A DNA stretch of 64,000 nucleotides, from NCBI RefSeq assembly GCF_020360975.1, contig NW_025408672.1:1240001-1304000 (forward strand). The letters run 5' to 3'. Origin of the DNA: Hirsutella rhossiliensis (taxonomy: Eukaryota > Ascomycota > Sordariomycetes > Hypocreales > Ophiocordycipitaceae). Below the pieces are notes generated by a model, which was given only the letters and a program-made list of their open reading frames with translations, searched no databases and was not told the origin of the DNA. Position 1 is the stretch's first letter, and each line of letters starts with the position of its first letter. The position numbers and the translations under genes are program-made. This document shows positions 10,471-23,554 of the stretch, piece after piece.

Positions 10471-13400
10471 GAACTAAAGTATAAACTCCTTAGTTAGACT
10501 ATATACTATAATAATAAATATATAGTATATTTAAGCGATAAGAATAATACTAAATAGTTCTTAAAGCTATTAAAGAAGACCTTTATAATAATATAATAAA
10601 GGGATCTTAAAATATAAAAATAAGTTAAATTTATAGAACTAAAATACCCTTATTTTAAAAGAGTCTCTTAAGACTAGATTAAGAAGAATAGTAAACGATT
10701 CTAGGAAGATATATAAAATAAAAATCGATAATAATAATAAGTAGTCTATAAATAATATAATAAAGAAGATATAGATATAGCCCTTATACTTACGAAACTT
10801 AGATAGTAACCTAAAAAGGAATAATAAAGTATCGACGATATAAGCTTTAAAGAATAAGAAATACCTAGAGAAATAAAAGACGAGAATAAACTTATACTAC
10901 TACCCTTACTACTAAGGGAAAACGCTATAATTAAAAAATACGCTCTATACTTTAAAGAATTTAAAAAAATACTTAAAATTAAAACTTAATAAATACCTTA
11001 AATTCTTATAGAAAACTAATAAGCTATATTAATCCGATATTAATTAGTACTATATAAAGGAAACTACGCTATAGCTATTACTATAGTCGATACCTTTATA
11101 GCTTTATAATAAGAATAGTAACTATAAGAAGAATTTAAAGATAATCTATAAATACTACTTACTTATAAGTACTATAAGTATATTTTATAGATATTATATA
11201 TCTACCTAGATTATATAATATACTTCAAGATAAAGGTATAATATAATACCTTTTTAATTAGGTTTAAAGGATAAGTACTTTCGAAACCCTACCTAAGTAT
11301 AGAACTAAACTACTAGAAAATCGATTAACGCTACCTAAACGACTAAGTTATATTATTAAAACCTAATTATAGTATACTACTTAAATACCGCGAAAATTAC
11401 GGTTTATTAATAAGATATCTTTTAAAGATATATAAAATCTATAAATATACTAAAATAAAGGAATAGTATAATACTACTTACTTTAAGGTATCTAAACCCT
11501 TAATCTTTTAAAGACTTATATAATAAGTAAAATATAATAAAGAAGATTATAACGAATATATATACCTAAACTATAGAGTTTATAAATATAAAAAAGTATA
11601 AGTATAGTATAAATAATATAACGGTATACTAAAAGATTATTAGTAATATATATAAAGGCTATAAGCAATATTTAACTAAGGAAGAATTAATATAGAAATA
11701 CTATATAAAAAATAAAAAGACGCTAAATAAAAACTTAACCTTTAATATAAAAATAAATAGAATTATAAAGTATAGTATATAATTAACTATAAAGTAGTAT
11801 AATATAAATAATATAGCGTTAAGAAATAAGAAATCTTTAATTAGCTATAAGAAATTAGTCTCTTAAGCCTTAATATAATACTATATAATAAAAATATAAA
11901 GAAATAATATTAATAATAAATCGAAGAAAAATACCTAAATAAAATAAAGAAAGACTAAGTAAAAAATAAGGTACGCTATTTATAAAAGGGCTATAGACTA
12001 GCACGATATAATAAGATCTAAGGACCCTATATATAGTAACGGTAAGCTATAGTAACTAAATAGTATTAAATATCTAAATCGCGGGATATTATATATATAT
12101 ACTTTTAAACTATAACGTAATAGGTAATTATATTTTACTTAAAGTCGTTAATCGTTATTAACTTATATAAAGATATAAGAAAGATCTATATAAACTTATA
12201 AATATTAAAGGAAAGGCTTTTAACTATAATAATAGAATTATTAATATAGAGATTAATTACCTTAATATTAATATCTAAGGCTATAATAAATAAGTTAACT
12301 TTAATATTATAGATATTAAAGAATATAACCTTATATTAAGACTTTTATAGCTATAAGAGAGTAACCTATTAATTAACTAGAAAACTAGCTAGCTATATTA
12401 AAATAAAGATATAAGTTTCTAGGACTAGTAGATTTAAGAGAAAGTAAAATTTTATAATAATTTAGCTACTAAATAAGATAAAAGGGATAACTGTTTAAGT
12501 AAATTATTATAAGCTTTAGTAATATAAACGAAAATAGTAACCGAACTAATAGATATAATAAAATCGACTAATAAGACCTATATACTAACTAATATAGCTA
12601 TATAACCTAGTATCTAATATAAATAAAATAAAGGATATAATATAAAGATCTAAAGAGTTATTACTACTTTAAGGAAAGACCTTAAGTAAATTAATAAAGA
12701 GCTTAAGTTAAGAGAAACTAGCTCTTAAAAAAAAGAATAAAGCTTATAAAATAGAATAAAGAATATCCCTTAGGAATACTAGAAATATAATAAACTCTTT
12801 AAGGAAGAACTTAAGATAAGGTTACCTAAATATAGCTAATAAGACTATAAAATTTATCCTAAGGATAGAATAACGCTAACGTTTTATAAAATCTATAACT
12901 TAAATAAAAAGTAATTATAAACGCTACGCGACTACCTTAATAAGAATCTATAAAAGGGATATATATAAATATTAATATCTAAAGTAAGCTATCTAGTTAT
13001 ATTTATTTTAAAGAAAAACGGTAAGCTATAACTAGTTATTAACTATAGACGCTTAAACGATATTATAATAAAAGACTGAATACTATTACCGCTTATATCG
13101 GAACTATAAGATTAACTATATAATAAAAAAAAGTTTATAGCCCTTAATCTTAAAGGCGCTTATAACTTAATATATATAAAAAAGGGATATAAATAGATAA
13201 TAGCCTTTAAAATAAAATTCAGACTATTTAAATATCTAGTAATACTATTTAGACTTATAAATATACTAGCTACCTTTTAATAGATAATTAATAATATCTT
13301 ATATAAATACTTAAATATCTTTATAATAGTATACCTAGATAATATCTTAATCTTCTTAGATACCCTAGAAGAATATAAAGAATATATTTATAAGGTACTC

Positions 13401-13914
13401 TATATACTTTAAAATATAAAGTTATTAGTTAAACTAAAGAAAAGTAAGTTCTATATATAGGAAGTAGACTTCCTTAGATATACGATCTTATTAAGAGAGA
13501 TATAAATATAATAAGATAAGATTAACTTAGTTAAAGAATAGCTAACGCTAAAGAACGTTAAGGATATATAAAGTTTCCTAGGATTTATAAATTACTATTA
13601 ACGATTTATTAAAGATTTCGGAAAGATTATAGTACTACTATATAACTTAATAAAAAAGGAAAAAGAATTTATATAGGACGATAAAGCTAATAAAGCTTTT
13701 AAATATATTAAGACTACGATTATATAAGAACTAGTCTTAACTACCTTCGATCTAAAATAATAAATCGAACTTAAAACTAATATATTAGACTTTACTCTAA
13801 GAGTATAAATCGGATAAAAAGATAAAGAAGGAAGACTACGACTAATTATATTTTATTTAAAGAAGCTATATAGTATAAAACTTAATTACCTTATCTATAA
13901 TAAAGAATTCCTTA
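10471..13914 (+). pseudogene. gypsy-A pol remnant: protease, RT, start of RNase H
   Basis: A plus-strand Ty3/gypsy pol full of RIP stops. The RT palm is clear at about 12,990-13,500: KKNGKLQLVINYRRLN, then FIALNLKGAYNLI (catalytic Asp now Asn), then VYLDNILIF, the YLDD motif with its second Asp changed to Asn. The connection and RNase H region follow, up to YLIYNKEFL at 13,915, where copia-A is inserted. The changed catalytic acids are G-to-A on the coding strand, as RIP of the opposite strand would produce. Confidence 0.75.
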
Positions 13915-13919
13915 TAATT

Positions 13920-14486
13920 TATAAGGAACGGTGTTCCTACTATAAATAAAGCAGCTATAATATACTCTCCCGATTATATAAGCCAATAAGTAGTATATTA
14001 ATTATAGACAAAATCTTATCCTATAGAGCAAGAATCGCTCGTTATTTTGCATGTTATTATGCATTAAACGGGTTGCCGGTTATCGTATAATCGGGAATCG
14101 AAGGAACAGAGCTAGCTTGGAATGCTAGCTAAGACCTCTTAAGAACACCGGCACGACCAACCTCCTTTAAACACGAATATCAGTGGAACCAAGACACTTC
14201 AGATTTACTCGAGGTATCACGGAATTCCCCAGTCTCAGGGCTATACGGCAGCCTAAATCTGGTCCCGAAAGGTTCTTCCGTTCAGCTACAATTGTCTATA
14301 TAAGACAGCATGTCCGCTGGTAGATAGATAGAGAATTATCATCTTCAACACCTCTTCCACACACCAATACACTACCAATAAATTCCGTTGAAAATCCTAC
14401 CTTATACTCCTTCTTCCCCTCTATCACGTAGTCTTACGTGATTCCTTGATTTCCCAAAATTCCGCTTTTGCTCATATACCTTTAGA
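13920..14486 (+). repeat. 5' LTR of copia-A
   Basis: 567 bp, starting TATAAGGAACGGTGTTCC, which contains a GGAAC/GTTCC inverted repeat. A second inverted pair (CCCGATTATA near 13,970 and TATAATCGGG near 14,085) lies inside. It differs from the 3' LTR by about nine substitutions and one single-base indel. Confidence 0.9.
14297..14304 (+). promoter_or_regulatory. TATA box in copia-A 5' LTR
   Basis: TATATAAG lies about 190 bp before the LTR end, where a pol II promoter for the retroelement transcript is expected. The same motif is kept in the 3' LTR and in the solo LTR. Confidence 0.5.
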
Positions 14487-14675
14487 GGTTATAAGCCTAG
14501 CTTGCTCCTTTTAAGCCGGGAAATCAACTACTTATACCTTTGAAATTCCTCGTCGAAATATTCAATCAAAATTCCTTTCGAAATTCCCCCTGACTTCTTT
14601 TACCTTCCTACGCTCTTAAACTCCCGCCTAGACTTCTCGATCCCTACGAACGAAATAATACCGAATTTATACAAA

Positions 14676-15452
14676 ATGGGTGGACAGAAAGAATACGAAT
14701 TTACTAGACTTAAGGGAAATTCAAATTATACCTTATAGACTACGAGGATGGAAGCTATCCTTATAAAAGAAAAGCTTATTGCTGCTCTAGAGCAAGCAAA
14801 TTATATACAGACTACGGAGGCTTTATCTATAATATTCCTTCGAGTTAAAGATAGTCCCTTAATGCAAATTCGGCATCTAAAAAATGCTAAAGAAGCGTGG
14901 GATAAGCTTAAAAAGCTATATAATCCGTCGAACTTTTCGTCGAATTATCTGCTTATTAAGCAGCTCTTTAATCTTAGTCCCTCGGACTCTGATTTAGAGA
15001 AATACCGTTATAAGGTAAAGGAAATCTACGAGGATTTAAAATCCCGTAATATAGAAATTCTAGAAGTTATTCTTATAGCATGGATTCTTAATTGCCTTAA
15101 TAAGGAATTTAGAAGCTATATTACAAATATTACGCAGAGCCTTAGGCATAATTCTACGGCGTTTACCCTCGAAACCCTTACAGCTAGTCTTTTAGACGAA
15201 GCTAGAAGAATAGAGGATATAGACGAATCTTCGGAGAAAGCCTTCCTAATACGAAGGAAGCCTTGGAAATCCCATAGAAATTCTATAGATACTCCTTATT
15301 ATAAGGAATGCAAAAAACCAGGGCATTTTATAGCAAATTGCTATAAATTACACCCGAATAAGGCTCCCGCTTATTGGGTATTAAATAAAGGAAAAAAGGA
15401 CGATAGGACTCGAATTTCTAAGAAGAAAATCTTCTTCTTCTTCTTCTTCTAG
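14676..15452 (+). pseudogene. copia-A gag, disabled
   Basis: The most likely start is the ATG at 14,676 (MGGQKEYEFTRLKG). An in-frame TAG at 14,736-14,738 sits where TGG (Trp) is expected, so only the part from 14,748 is open. The rest is a copia gag of the UBN2 type, with helices around KNAKEAWDKLKKLY and a C-terminal zinc knuckle. The first zinc-binding Cys of that knuckle is Tyr (YKECKKPGHFIANC), again a G-to-A change. The frame is lost in a CTT-repeat run near 15,430-15,450. Confidence 0.8.
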
Positions 15453-18400
15453 GAAGAAATCCTTCTAGTAGCATTTCTACTACTAATAAAGAAGGAAGGC
15501 TCAGATTACCGAGCTAGAGTCCGATTTAGAAGATAGTAATAAGGTCTTAAATATAGCTTCCAAGAAGAAAATATAGACCTAGATATCGACCTTATAGACC
15601 TCTCTAGGCCTGACCCTATGCATACGTCTAAGGATTTAGAGGTAATTTTAACCTCTATAATTACCCCTATAGTAGAAGCTAATAAAGACTCTCTTTTAGG
15701 ACCTCTAAAAGCCTCGATTCCTAGAATAAAGGAATTAGTCTTAAAGGTAAGAAGAAGGAGGATTTCTAGTTATAAGAATAAAAGGATCTTTAATTTTATA
15801 TATAATACCGGAGCTACTAGGCATATAGTATCTAATAAGAATTTCCTTATTAACTATAAAGAAATTAAGTCTAAAGTTTGCTAGGAAAAGCTTCCTTTAT
15901 ATTAGTAAAAGGAAAGGGACTTAGTATTTAAGTTCCCGTATAGTAGAAAAGGTATATCCTTCGAGACTGCTTTTATATACCCGAATTAGGGTAAATATAC
16001 TATCCTAATCTTATTTTAATAATACCTATGCCTTAATAGGAGGAAATAAAGTCCTTTTATTAGATAATAAGGCTAAGGTCCTTACTAAAGGATTTCTTAG
16101 AAATAAATTATATTATATTCCTATAGAACCTTTATTAGAAAGCCAATCGATCCTTATTACGTCTTTAAAAGCAAAGGATATAGATTTTTATACTTGGCAC
16201 TTACGCTTAGGGCATATAAATAGTAGGGCTATTTTAGAAATATTAAAAAGATATAATAAGGATATAAAAATGCCTCTAGAAGAGGAAAATAAAATAAGGC
16301 AGTGCGAAATATATATTAGAGCTAAAGCAACGAATAGGGTTAATAAATAACCCTCGTATAAGTCTTATTCCTATTTAGAAAAAATAGTATTAGATATTTA
16401 GGGGCCAATTAAAGTGCCTACTTATAATAAATATTACTATTATATTTCTTTCCTAGACGTAGGAACCCAATATCTAGAAATATACCTTCTTCGAAGAAAA
16501 GGGGAAGCTTTAGATAGGTTCCTAGAATTTAAAAATAGGGTAGAAAATAACCCTAAAAATACTAGGATTAGAGAAGCATTTTCTGATAATGCTAAAGAAT
16601 TTATATATAAAATAAAGCTCTACTATAAAAAGGAAGGAATTACCTTTAATTCTAGTCCTCCTAGGACGCCTAAATCTAACAGTAGAATAGAAAGAATAAA
16701 TCGTATAATATTAGAAAAGTACAGCTCTTTTTTTCTAGGCTTCCTAAATACCTATAGGAGAAGCTGTTTTAACAGCTACCTATTTATATAATAGATCACC
16801 GCATTCTGCGATAGGATTTAAAGTCCTATAGAAAGAGGGATAATATAATACTACCCTTCGAGACCTTAAATAAAATTAAGACCTTGAAGCCTTATATATT
16901 ATAAAAATAAAGACCCTAAAGATAAGCTAGATAATAGAGCTTTTAAGGAATAATAGTAGGCTATTTAGAAAATGCATATAAAATCTAGGATTTTCTAAGA
17001 GAAAGATTACTATCTCTAGAGATATTACTATACTAGAAAATAAATTTATAAAAATCTAGAAATCTCTAGTAGTAATAATACCTTTGATTTTAATTCTATT
17101 CCGAATAAAGATAAGCTAGAAAGCTATATCCTATAGAGGAAGCTACTAGAGAACCTAGAGATAAAGTCCTCTCGCCCTCTATAGAAGAAGAGTCTCTAAA
17201 TAACGATCCTATTCCTACTACTAGTAAAATAGTAGTAGAATTACCTAAGAAGCCGGAAGGGTTCGATTCTAACTATATCGAATACCCTAACGTTAATTTA
17301 TTTCTAAACTGCGATTTTATAGAGTTAATTCTAGCTAGTATAGAAAATCAGGATCTAAAAATTCCAAGACCTATAAACAGGCAATAAATAGCCTGAAATA
17401 GCATTTTAGAAAGAAGCTATAATTAAGGAAATTATCTAGCTAATTAAATATAAAACTTAGGAATTTTCCTACCTCCTAGGGATAGGAGGCTATAGGAGGC
17501 CTAGGTCTATACTATTAAGAAGGATAGTTAAAATAATATAATAAAATATAAAGCCCGTTTCGTAATACAGGGATTTAAGCAGATCTATAGCTTAGATTTC
17601 TAGATACCTTCTCGACTACAGCTAGACCAGAATCTATTAGAATTCTGCTTATTTTAGCTATTATCTACGAATTCGAAGCTTTGCAAATAGATATAACAAA
17701 TGCATTCGTATATACCGATATAGATAGCGAAGTATATATCGATCTTCCTATAGGCTACGAAGAATACGCTCTTAAAGAATATTATTTAAAACATAGATCA
17801 GCTTATAGAGCTAAAGGAATTAAATTAACTAAATTCCTAGACCTATATAAAACCGGTCAAATTAAAGCAAAGCTAAAGAAAGCATTATATAGCCTAAAAC
17901 AAAGTCCTAAGCTCTGGTATAATCATTTAAAAATTATACTAAATAATCTCGGATTTCTTTCTCTTTTAATAGACGAAGGAGTATTTATAAATAAGGACTA
18001 TAGTATAGCCTTGGCAATTCACGTCGACGACTTTCTTATAGTAGGGCCCTCTAAATCTATAATAGAAGAAAGATTATTTAAAGAATTATCTAAATTCCTA
18101 GATTTTACTATCTTAGGAGATATAAAAGACTTCTTAGGTCTAAATATTATAATAAACCGAGAAAATAAAGAGCTATATATATCCCAAGAAAATTATACCT
18201 TAAATAAATTAAAGGAATTTAATAAAGAAGGTTTAGGAACTTGAATTTACCGCTATAGTAGGCTTTAAGCTTATAAAAGCAAAGGAATTACCTTCTAAGG
18301 AAGATATATTGCAATTTCAGAAAGAAATAGGATCTCTATTATACTTAGCCTTATTTACTAGGCCAGATATCTTATATTCTGTAATTTCCTGCGCTAGATT

Positions 18401-18986
18401 CGCTAAGCCCGACCAGACGCATTTAAGGCTTTAAATATAATTTGGAAATATTTAAATAAATTCCTAGCCTAAAGATTAAATATAATTGCAATATCCCTTT
18501 ACCTATCTATATAAAGGGTTTTACCGACTCTAGCTGGGCGTCGGATTTAACGGACGGAAAATCCTTTTCCGGTTACTGTTTTTATATATATAATAATATA
18601 ATAAGCTAGGCTTGCTCTAAGCAGAAGGCCGTTGCCCTTTCTACCTACGAAGCAGAGTATATTGGCCTTAGGGAGGCAAATAAAGAAGCTGTTTATTTAA
18701 ATATGCTTTTAAAAATATTACTAAGGATCTATCTATTAAGATTCCTAATACTATACCTCCTATTTTAACGGATAATACTGCTGCTATTAAATTAGCAGAA
18801 AATCCGGAATTTCATAAAAGGTCTAAGCATATAAGATTAGCCTATCACTATACTAGAACTAGTATAAGAGAAGGGGAAATTAGAGTTTTTTATATTAAAT
18901 CAGAAGATAATATAGCTGATATTTTTATAAAGGAATTAAGACCTAGATTACTCTATAAATTTAGAGACGGTCTATCCTTAATATAA
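15453..18986 (+). pseudogene. copia-A pol: protease, integrase, RT, RNase H, disabled
   Basis: Protease is at 15,618-15,884. Its active-site Asp-Thr/Ser-Gly is now NTGA (FIYNTGATRHIV), which abolishes catalysis. The integrase zinc region is at about 16,190-16,340 (WHLRLGH, then a CxxC with one Cys changed to Tyr). The integrase core is at about 16,380-16,790. Copia RT is at 17,681-18,244 (QIDITNAFVY, then HVDDFLI). RNase H runs to 18,986 (AVALSTYEAEYIGL). Several TAG stops stand in place of TGG, for example just before the RNase H motif. Order and motifs are typical of Ty1/copia (integrase before RT). Confidence 0.85.
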
Positions 18987-19352
18987 GTTCCTAAGCAATT
19001 AAAAGGGGTTTTTAGATATTTCTTATGCTTTCTATATCGTTCCCCTACTAGGTTTTTCCTTTTTAGGTTTCCTAGAGAAATATTTACTAGGTTTTTATCT
19101 ATTAAGATTTTCCTAGCAATAATAGGTTTTACCTTATATAAAGTTATCCTATAAATAATTATTATAACTATAGATTTTTCCTACCATAGGTTTTTCTATT
19201 AGTATATACCTAAATTTTTTTCCTAAGAAAGAATAGGTTTTTATATATCCTATTAAGGTATAAGAATGGTTTTCCTAAATTAGGTTTTACCCTATATATA
19301 CTACTATAAATAAATCGGTAAAGAGTATATAAATCTACTCTTTAAGGGAGGC

Positions 19353-19920
19353 TATAAGGAACGGTGTTCCTACTATAAATAAAGCAGCTATAATATACTC
19401 TCCCGATTATATAAGCTAATAAGTAGTATATTAATTATCGACAAAATCTCATCCTATAGAGCAAGAATCGCTCGTCATTTTGCATGTCATTATGCATTAA
19501 ACGGGTTGCCGGTTATCGTATAATCGGGAATCGAAGGAACAGAGCTAGCTTGGAATGCTAGCTAAGACCTCTTAAGAACACCGGCACGACCAACCTCCTT
19601 TAAACACGAATATCAGTGGAACCAAGACACTTCCAGATTCACTCGAGGTATCACGGAATTCCCCAGTCTCAGGGCTATACGGCAGCCTAAATCTGGTCCC
19701 GAAAGGTTCTTCCGTTCAGCTACAATTGTCTATATAAGACAGCATGTCCGCTGGTAGATAGATAGAGAATTATTATCTTCAACACCTCTTCCACACACTA
19801 ATACACTACCAATAAATTCCGTTGAAAATCCTACCTTATACTCCTTCTTCCCCTCTATCACGTAGTCTTACGTGATTCCTTGATTTCCCAAAATTCCGCT
19901 TTTGCTTATATACCTTTAGA
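19353..19920 (+). repeat. 3' LTR of copia-A
   Basis: 568 bp, following the polypurine tract at about 19,340-19,352 and ending directly before the duplicated TAATT at 19,921-19,925. Confidence 0.9.
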
Positions 19921-19925
19921 TAATT

Positions 19926-21580
19926 ATTTAAGCTTTTAAAGAATTTCGATACTACCTTCTTAGAAGTAAGTATAAAGTTAAGGTCTATATAGATTATAAG
20001 AATATCTTATATTTTATAACGATATAATAGTTAAACGGACGATAGATCTAATAGGCCGAATACTTATTAAAATTTAACTATAAAATAATCTATAGAAAAG
20101 GAATAGAAAATAGTTAAGCTAATGCTTTTAATTAATAAAGCGACTATAATATAAGGGCACCTATAGCGAAAGGATAGCTCCTAGAAATTAATAAAAATAG
20201 GAACTACTAGTAATAATAGCTAAACGTAATATTTAAAGTATAACTTAATAACTTAACTTATTAAAAGATCCTAAAATAGATAAAAGAATATAAAGTACTA
20301 AACGGATATAATATAAAATATTTAGAAGTTTTAATATATAAGAATAAAATCTAGATACTACTAAAATTATAAGATAAAGTTATATATAATATATATAAAT
20401 ATTTAATATATAGATACTAAGGAATCTAAAGAATAATAAAATAGATTAAACGATAATATAACTTCCTATAGCTTAAGAAAGTAATATAAAAAGTTATTAA
20501 AGAATATAAACTTTATATATAAAGTAAAGCTAAATAGTATAAACTATATAGAGAATTATAACCGCTATTAGTACTAGAGAAACTATAGGATTTAATAGCT
20601 TTTAACTATATTATAAAGCTACTACCGTTAAAAGAACCTATAACTAATATTAAGTATAATAGTATATTCGTTATTACTAATAGATTAATAAAGTATAGAT
20701 ACTTTTTACTATATAAAGAAGTAAGTAATATAAAAGAGCTAGTATATATATTCCTATAAATAATTATTAGTAATTATAGACTACTAAATAAGATTATCTT
20801 TAATAGAAGAAGTATATTTATAGTTAAATTTTAGTAAGCTCTTATAGTATAATTAAGGATAAAATATAAGCTTAGTATAGCTTATTACCTATAAATAGAT
20901 AGATAAATAAAACGACTTAACTAAACGCTTAAATAATATTTACGATACTATATTAGCTACGAATAAAACGATTAAGTTAAATAGCTACTAATAGTATAAC
21001 TAGCTTATAATAGCTTAGTTATAAAAATAACTAAGCTCTTACTAATATACGCTAATTACGGATATAACCTAGAAGTATTTAAGGTTACTTAATAAGGACT
21101 ATAAGTAGAACGAGCAATACTATAAATAGATTAGCTACGAAAATTATATAAATAGATATAATAAGAACTTTAATTTATTAGAGAATAAATATCTACTTAC
21201 TATAATCGGAAAAGATTATAAAGACTAATCTTTTAAGAAGGAGATATAGTCTACCTTATATAACGAAATATTAAAATAAAATAACTAAGTAATAAATTAG
21301 ATTTTAAGAAACTTAGACCGTTTAAAGTTAAGAAAACTATTTTAAAAGTTAACTATAAACTTTCGCTACTAATAATAATATAGATATACCTAATATTTTA
21401 TATCTTATTATTAGAACTAGCGCTACGAAACGCTAAACTATAAGAAAAAATTAAAGTTAATGATAATTAAGAATATAAAGTAGAATAAATACTAGATATA
21501 AGAAAATAAGGTTAGTAATAAGAATACCTTATTAAGTAAAAGGGATATTATAAGAATATACCCTTATATTCCTATTTTAC
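19926..21580 (+). pseudogene. gypsy-A pol remnant: rest of RNase H, integrase, chromodomain
   Basis: This resumes the RNase H reading broken at 13,914. Recognisable pieces are the zinc-binding and catalytic parts of integrase (about 20,330-21,100) and a chromodomain at about 21,465-21,560 (EYKVE, then ILDIRK, then EYLIK and KGYY with stops in between). All frames carry RIP stops. It can be joined to the upstream part only by removing copia-A, so the insertion split the RNase H domain. Confidence 0.65.
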
Positions 21581-21599
21581 TATTATAAAGAAATAATAG

Positions 21600-23099
21600 G
21601 CATAGGGAGGCTTTATAGAATAAGCTAGTAAAAAGAGGCTCTATAATATAGTCTAAGGGAATAACCCTTAAAAGATAAAGACCTCTACTAGATATCTATA
21701 CCTTCCTCTAAGAAAAGCGGGTTAGGATAAGCCTATCCTTATAAATAAAAATATTTATAAAATACATAGGTTAATTATAAGTAGAACGGATACCCTATTG
21801 CCTATTTTAGCTTAGTGGTTCCGAAGATATCCGCGATATAAGAATAGGTAAGGCATAGAACATTCTAGTTAAATCTACTACTTATACTAGAACCTATAGT
21901 CTTACGTTAACTATCACGCTATAATTAGACTACTTACTAAGTTAGGAAGATATACTATAGATAGAACTTTTTAAGCACTATAGAATATACTAGAAAGCTA
22001 ACTAATTAGTCTACTAGTAGGCGAGCAATAGTCTATAAAAGACAAAGGATTTCCCTAGGAGTAGTAGATAGAATAAGTAAGTTTATAAGTATCTTTTATA
22101 ACGCTATTCTTTTAATATATTATTCGGCCCCTTATATACTCGTTATAAATTCCGGACAAAATTCTACCCTATACTCCTTTAACCGATCTTTCCGCTTACG
22201 TTATTAATTACCCGATTCTACGCTTATTACTTATACCTTCTTATAGATATAGACTAGAGGAAAATACCTAGGAACTACTTAAGTACTTAACCTACTATAG
22301 CTTTTTACTTTAATAATTTTACTAAAAGGTTTAAAAGGGATTAAAGGACTAAGATCTATAAACTCCTTACTAATACTAAATAAGGACTAATTCGCCTTAT
22401 TAATAACGCCTAACGATTATAAGTTATTTACTACCTAATACTTATATATATTAAGCGTAGGCAAAACGCTATCCTTAGTATCTACTTCTTAGATACTATA
22501 ATAAAATAACTTAGAACTCTTTTCCTTTATACGATTCTAAATCTTTTAAATACGAGCTAAACGATTAACGGCGATAGATATTTACGACTAAAGGTTTATA
22601 AGCTATACTTAAAGCTTTAATAAAGCTTCCCTAGCTTCCTCCTCTTTAGAATATAGCCTATACTACTCCGCTAATAATTTAGTTACTAAAAGAAATACGT
22701 TAGCTACTACGCATAGAAAGAATTAAAAGATACTTATAAGAAGAGGCTACTAAAATACTATTATAATAAGGACGACTACTAGTAATATAATTATTATAGC
22801 GTAAAGAATTTTCGGCTATCCGATAATTCGTCTTCTTCGCTTTAAAGTATTAAGTATATAGTATATTAATAGGATCTCTACTTAAGTCGATATATTTAGT
22901 AAGAGTAGCGCGCTTAAAAGCTTTTTAGGAACGATTTTTTAGTATATAACTAGATATACTATTAGTAGTATATCCCGAAAAAATAAAGAAATAAGGAATA
23001 ATATACTTACGTATAACGCAATAAAGGTATATTTATATATAGCGGCTAAGGTAGCTATAGTAAGTCTTATAGATAAGACTAAAAGGAAGAGAGATATCG
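21600..23099 (+). other. Unassigned 1.5 kb between gypsy-A chromodomain and 3' LTR
   Basis: I see no protein that I recognise here. The part at about 21,600-22,190 keeps more CA/TG than its surroundings and looks LTR-like (purine-rich start GGCATAGGGAGG, a TATAAAAG near 22,040, then a C/T-rich stretch). It may be a decayed solo LTR. The part from 22,200 to 23,099 is fully RIP-mutated and could be an extra ORF of gypsy-A. Confidence 0.3.
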
Positions 23100-23554
23100 T
23101 ATTACGACTATAGCTACTAGGCCGCTAACGGTCGACCGCGTTAAGTACGTAATACGGTCTAATAGATAAATAGTCGGTATAACTATTTAATAGATATAGG
23201 ATCGAGGGGATCGTAAAGATCTAAGTAATCTAAGATTAACGAGATTACTACGCTTTATATAATCTAATATTAGGGATTATAGCTAGGCCTATAATCTAAA
23301 AATAGTCTCTATAAGTATATATAGTTACTTACTTTTACTCCTTTAAATAGATAGCTCTCTAGCTTTTAATATATTATAGATCTTTATTATAATTCTATCT
23401 TTAATTCTAATTACCTAGTTATAGTCTATAGTCTACGACCTCTAACTTATTACTAACGTAATATATATATTATTGCTTAGACTACGCCCTATTATATTTA
23501 CTAATATAAACCCCTCGATAGGTTTATCCCTTAAGAATAACACCGGTTATTATA
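23100..23554 (+). repeat. 3' LTR of gypsy-A
   Basis: 455 bp, gap-free partner of 7,114-7,568, followed by the target duplication TTATC at 23,555-23,559. Confidence 0.85.

Larger units (their letters stand above)
13920..19920 (+). mobile_element. Ty1/copia element copia-A, youngest insertion
   Basis: A complete copia element of 6,001 bp with LTRs of 567 and 568 bp and a perfect 5-bp target duplication TAATT (13,915-13,919 and 19,921-19,925). A polypurine tract (TTTAAGGGAGG) sits just before the 3' LTR. Gag, protease, integrase, RT and RNase H are in copia order. The LTRs differ at only about ten positions, mostly transitions, and keep many CA and TG dinucleotides. The host gypsy DNA on both sides keeps almost none, so copia-A arrived after gypsy-A had been mutated. 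The coding part is disabled by scattered RIP-type stops and active-site changes. A solo LTR of the same family is at 35,456-36,023. Confidence 0.9.
7114..23554 (+). mobile_element. Ty3/gypsy element with two nested insertions (gypsy-A)
   Basis: It is bounded by two 455-bp LTRs that align without gaps (7,114-7,568 and 23,100-23,554). Perfect 5-bp target duplications TTATC flank it at 7,109-7,113 and 23,555-23,559. Without the two inserted elements and their duplications the element is about 8.56 kb. Order along the plus strand: gag, the gag-only insertion, protease and reverse transcriptase, the copia-A insertion inside RNase H, rest of RNase H, integrase, chromodomain, a 1.5-kb unassigned segment, 3' LTR. 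This order (RT before integrase) and the chromodomain place it in Ty3/gypsy. It is heavily RIP-mutated and cannot be functional. Confidence 0.85.
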
